A stretch of 7,077 nucleotides of DNA, taken from the NCBI GenBank assembly GCA_021782295.1, contig JAJXVC010000097.1:1-7077 (forward strand), read 5' to 3'. The notes under the pieces are model-generated. The model saw nothing but the letters and a program-made list of their open reading frames with translations. It did not search any database and was not told where the DNA came from. The DNA is from a bacterium. Lineage in GTDB: Bacteria; Eremiobacterota; Eremiobacteria; Baltobacterales; Baltobacteraceae. This document shows, in pieces, positions 5,754-7,077 of this stretch; within the stretch, counting starts at the first letter, position 1, and each line of letters begins with the position of its first letter. The translations under genes were made by a program, and so were the position numbers.

Positions 5754-7077
5754 TTACGGCCGTAATTCGAGCGTGAAACTAAATCCGTTCGAGCCGTTGA
5801 GGGCAACGCCCGTCGGTAACACCGTGCCGTAGTATAAAAGATTCGATCCGGTACCAAACGTGCTGTTGAGTAGTTGCGGCGAGCCAAGAACGGTGAAGAA
5901 CGTGAGGCTCGCGACGGTGCGGCGCGTCGGAACGAATTGCAGCGATACCGATTGTCGCGTGATCGTTCCAAAGCTCGTCGAATAGGCGACGCTGAATTTC
6001 TTGCCGAGAATGCGTTGCGCGGTCACTGCGACGCCGCCGGTGTAACTGAGATTGAGGCTGAGATCGCTCAAGCCCAGCCCGCGCCCGAGCGCACTTTCGA
6101 TCGGTCCCAGTAACGCCGATGAGAACTGAGCGTTGAGCAAATTGAACGCTTCTTCTCCGACCGACGGTGCGCCCGAACTCACACCAAACGATTGCGCCGA
6201 ACCGACGACGCCGCCGAATGGTGCGATCAACGCGAGGATCTGTTCGCGCGGATAACTCGGATCGGAGCTCAATTGCACGTCGAGCGCATCGAGCGGGCCG
6301 CGCACCGCGATGCTGACCTCCGCGCTGCCGAACGGATTACGCGCGCGATTGGGGTCCGGATTGGTAACTTGCGCCGATGCCGATGCTGTCAGCGTCGGCA
6401 TCACGCCGTTGCGCGCCTGGAATCGCAGGATCGCGCTATCAACACGAAACGAGCGATCGAAATAGACGAGCGAACCACCGGTGGAGATGAAGCGTCCCTC
6501 CAGCGTCGGTGCGTGCAGACTCCCCGCTAGGTGCGCGCTTCCGGTCGCGCCGATATCGAGACCCGCTCCGTATCCGCTGCCGCGCACGCGCACCCCACGG
6601 CCGAGCGCGATATCGACATCGAAGGCGAGATCGAACGGCAGATGCCCACTGCTCAGCGCAGATGCGCCTGCAAACGCCATGAACGGCAACTCGCCGTCAC
6701 GGAGCGTCGCTTTGCCGCTCACTTTCGCAAGCGATCCGCTCTGCCCGCTGAAGCGGAGATCGGCGTCGATCGTTCCGCCGCCGAAACTCGGGGAATCGAG
6801 CCTGGCGTCGATCGCGTGAAGCTGCGCCTGGTAGCTCAACGCGCCCCCGGTCCCGATCGCCAGCCTTCCCGAGCCGACGAGGCGCCCCGCTCCGGCGAAG
6901 GCGCTCAGGCCGAGCAATCGCGCGTGCTTGCGCCCGAAAAGCAGTGTGCCGGTGATGCCGGTCAGTGGAATACGCTCGAGATTGCTTTGGTAGCGCCCGT
7001 CGCGGAGCGTGAACCGCCCGGCCAGCGTCGGGTCGTCGAGCTGCCCCGCAAGCTGGCCGACGCCGTCGATCCGACCG
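5754..7077 (-). CDS. tamB: TamB/DUF490 family translocation and assembly module protein, C-terminal part (partial)
   Basis: The frame is open from the right edge to the TAA at 5756-5754, giving 440 visible residues; the N-terminal part lies outside. The TTG at 6917-6915 is internal, since the frame continues upstream with typical TamB sequence (PTLAGRFTLRDGRY, then IPLTGITGTLLFGRKHARL). Seen: repeated amphipathic beta-strands of the AsmA-like groove with 'G.L..P.L.GRF' units (LAGSLHAPTLEGRF at about window residues 183-196). The C-terminal DUF490 signature follows: RGPLDALDVQLSSDPSYPR, then EQILALIAPFGG, ALGRGLGLSDLSLNLSYTGG, LGKKFSVAYSTSFG and a final strand SFTLELRP. Known: TamB is anchored in the inner membrane and spans the periplasm, where AsmA-like proteins move phospholipid to the outer membrane and, with TamA or BamA, aid barrel assembly. 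No TamA-type Omp85 gene is seen here, only bamA 3.4 kb downstream. The family call is firm; its partner is inference. Confidence 0.88.
   Translation of the reverse strand, partial: GRIDGVGQLAGQLDDPTLAGRFTLRDGRYQSNLERIPLTGITGTLLFGRKHARLLGLSAFAGAGRLVGSGRLAIGTGGALSYQAQLHAIDARLDSPSFGGGTIDADLRFSGQSGSLAKVSGKATLRDGELPFMAFAGASALSSGHLPFDLAFDVDIALGRGVRVRGSGYGAGLDIGATGSAHLAGSLHAPTLEGRFISTGGSLVYFDRSFRVDSAILRFQARNGVMPTLTASASAQVTNPDPNRARNPFGSAEVSIAVRGPLDALDVQLSSDPSYPREQILALIAPFGGVVGSAQSFGVSSGAPSVGEEAFNLLNAQFSSALLGPIESALGRGLGLSDLSLNLSYTGGVAVTAQRILGKKFSVAYSTSFGTITRQSVSLQFVPTRRTVASLTFFTVLGSPQLLNSTFGTGSNLLYYGTVLPTGVALNGSNGFSFTLELRP

Overview
The window comes from a diderm (outer-membrane) bacterium. Every gene I can support lies on the minus strand, so transcription runs from the right edge to the left. 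In transcription order: the C-terminal part of a TamB/DUF490 protein (runs off the right edge); a DUF4097 beta-strand-repeat protein; a CBM9-like plus DUF5916 outer-membrane barrel protein; a short stretch that looks like the tail of a frameshifted gene; a complete BamA (Omp85 with four POTRA domains); and the first 15 codons of a secreted protein that, from its place behind bamA, is probably Skp/OmpH (runs off the left edge). GC is moderately high and uneven: my hand counts on sampled 60-base lines range from 25/60 in the 3' half of the DUF5916 gene to 42/60 in the DUF4097 gene.

The taxon is inference only. TamB beside BamA and Skp, a four-POTRA BamA, and a DUF5916 barrel with a DUF4097 partner would fit an uncultured diderm lineage such as Candidatus Eremiobacterota (WPS-2). 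Acidobacteriota- or Gemmatimonadota-like groups cannot be excluded.

Region by region: 1-47 start of skp-like gene; 48-81 short spacer with a good ribosome binding site; 82-2355 bamA; 2352-2611 remnant of a coding sequence whose last codon overlaps the bamA start as ATGA but which changes frame at a run of six G (minus strand); 2612-4723 DUF5916 barrel gene; 4724-5494 DUF4097 gene, whose stop abuts the barrel gene's start (TAG-ATG); 5495-5753 a gap with no convincing gene and a weak possible promoter; 5754-7077 tamB 3' part.

How they work together: TamB spans the periplasm and carries lipid or helps barrel assembly, BamA folds barrels into the outer membrane, and Skp chaperones unfolded barrel proteins. 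The two-gene DUF4097/DUF5916 unit encodes a probable BamA client plus a partner of unknown role. It sits inside this envelope-biogenesis cluster and may have been inserted between tamB and bamA, leaving the broken ORF next to bamA as a trace. No mobile element, CRISPR array, tRNA or rRNA was seen.
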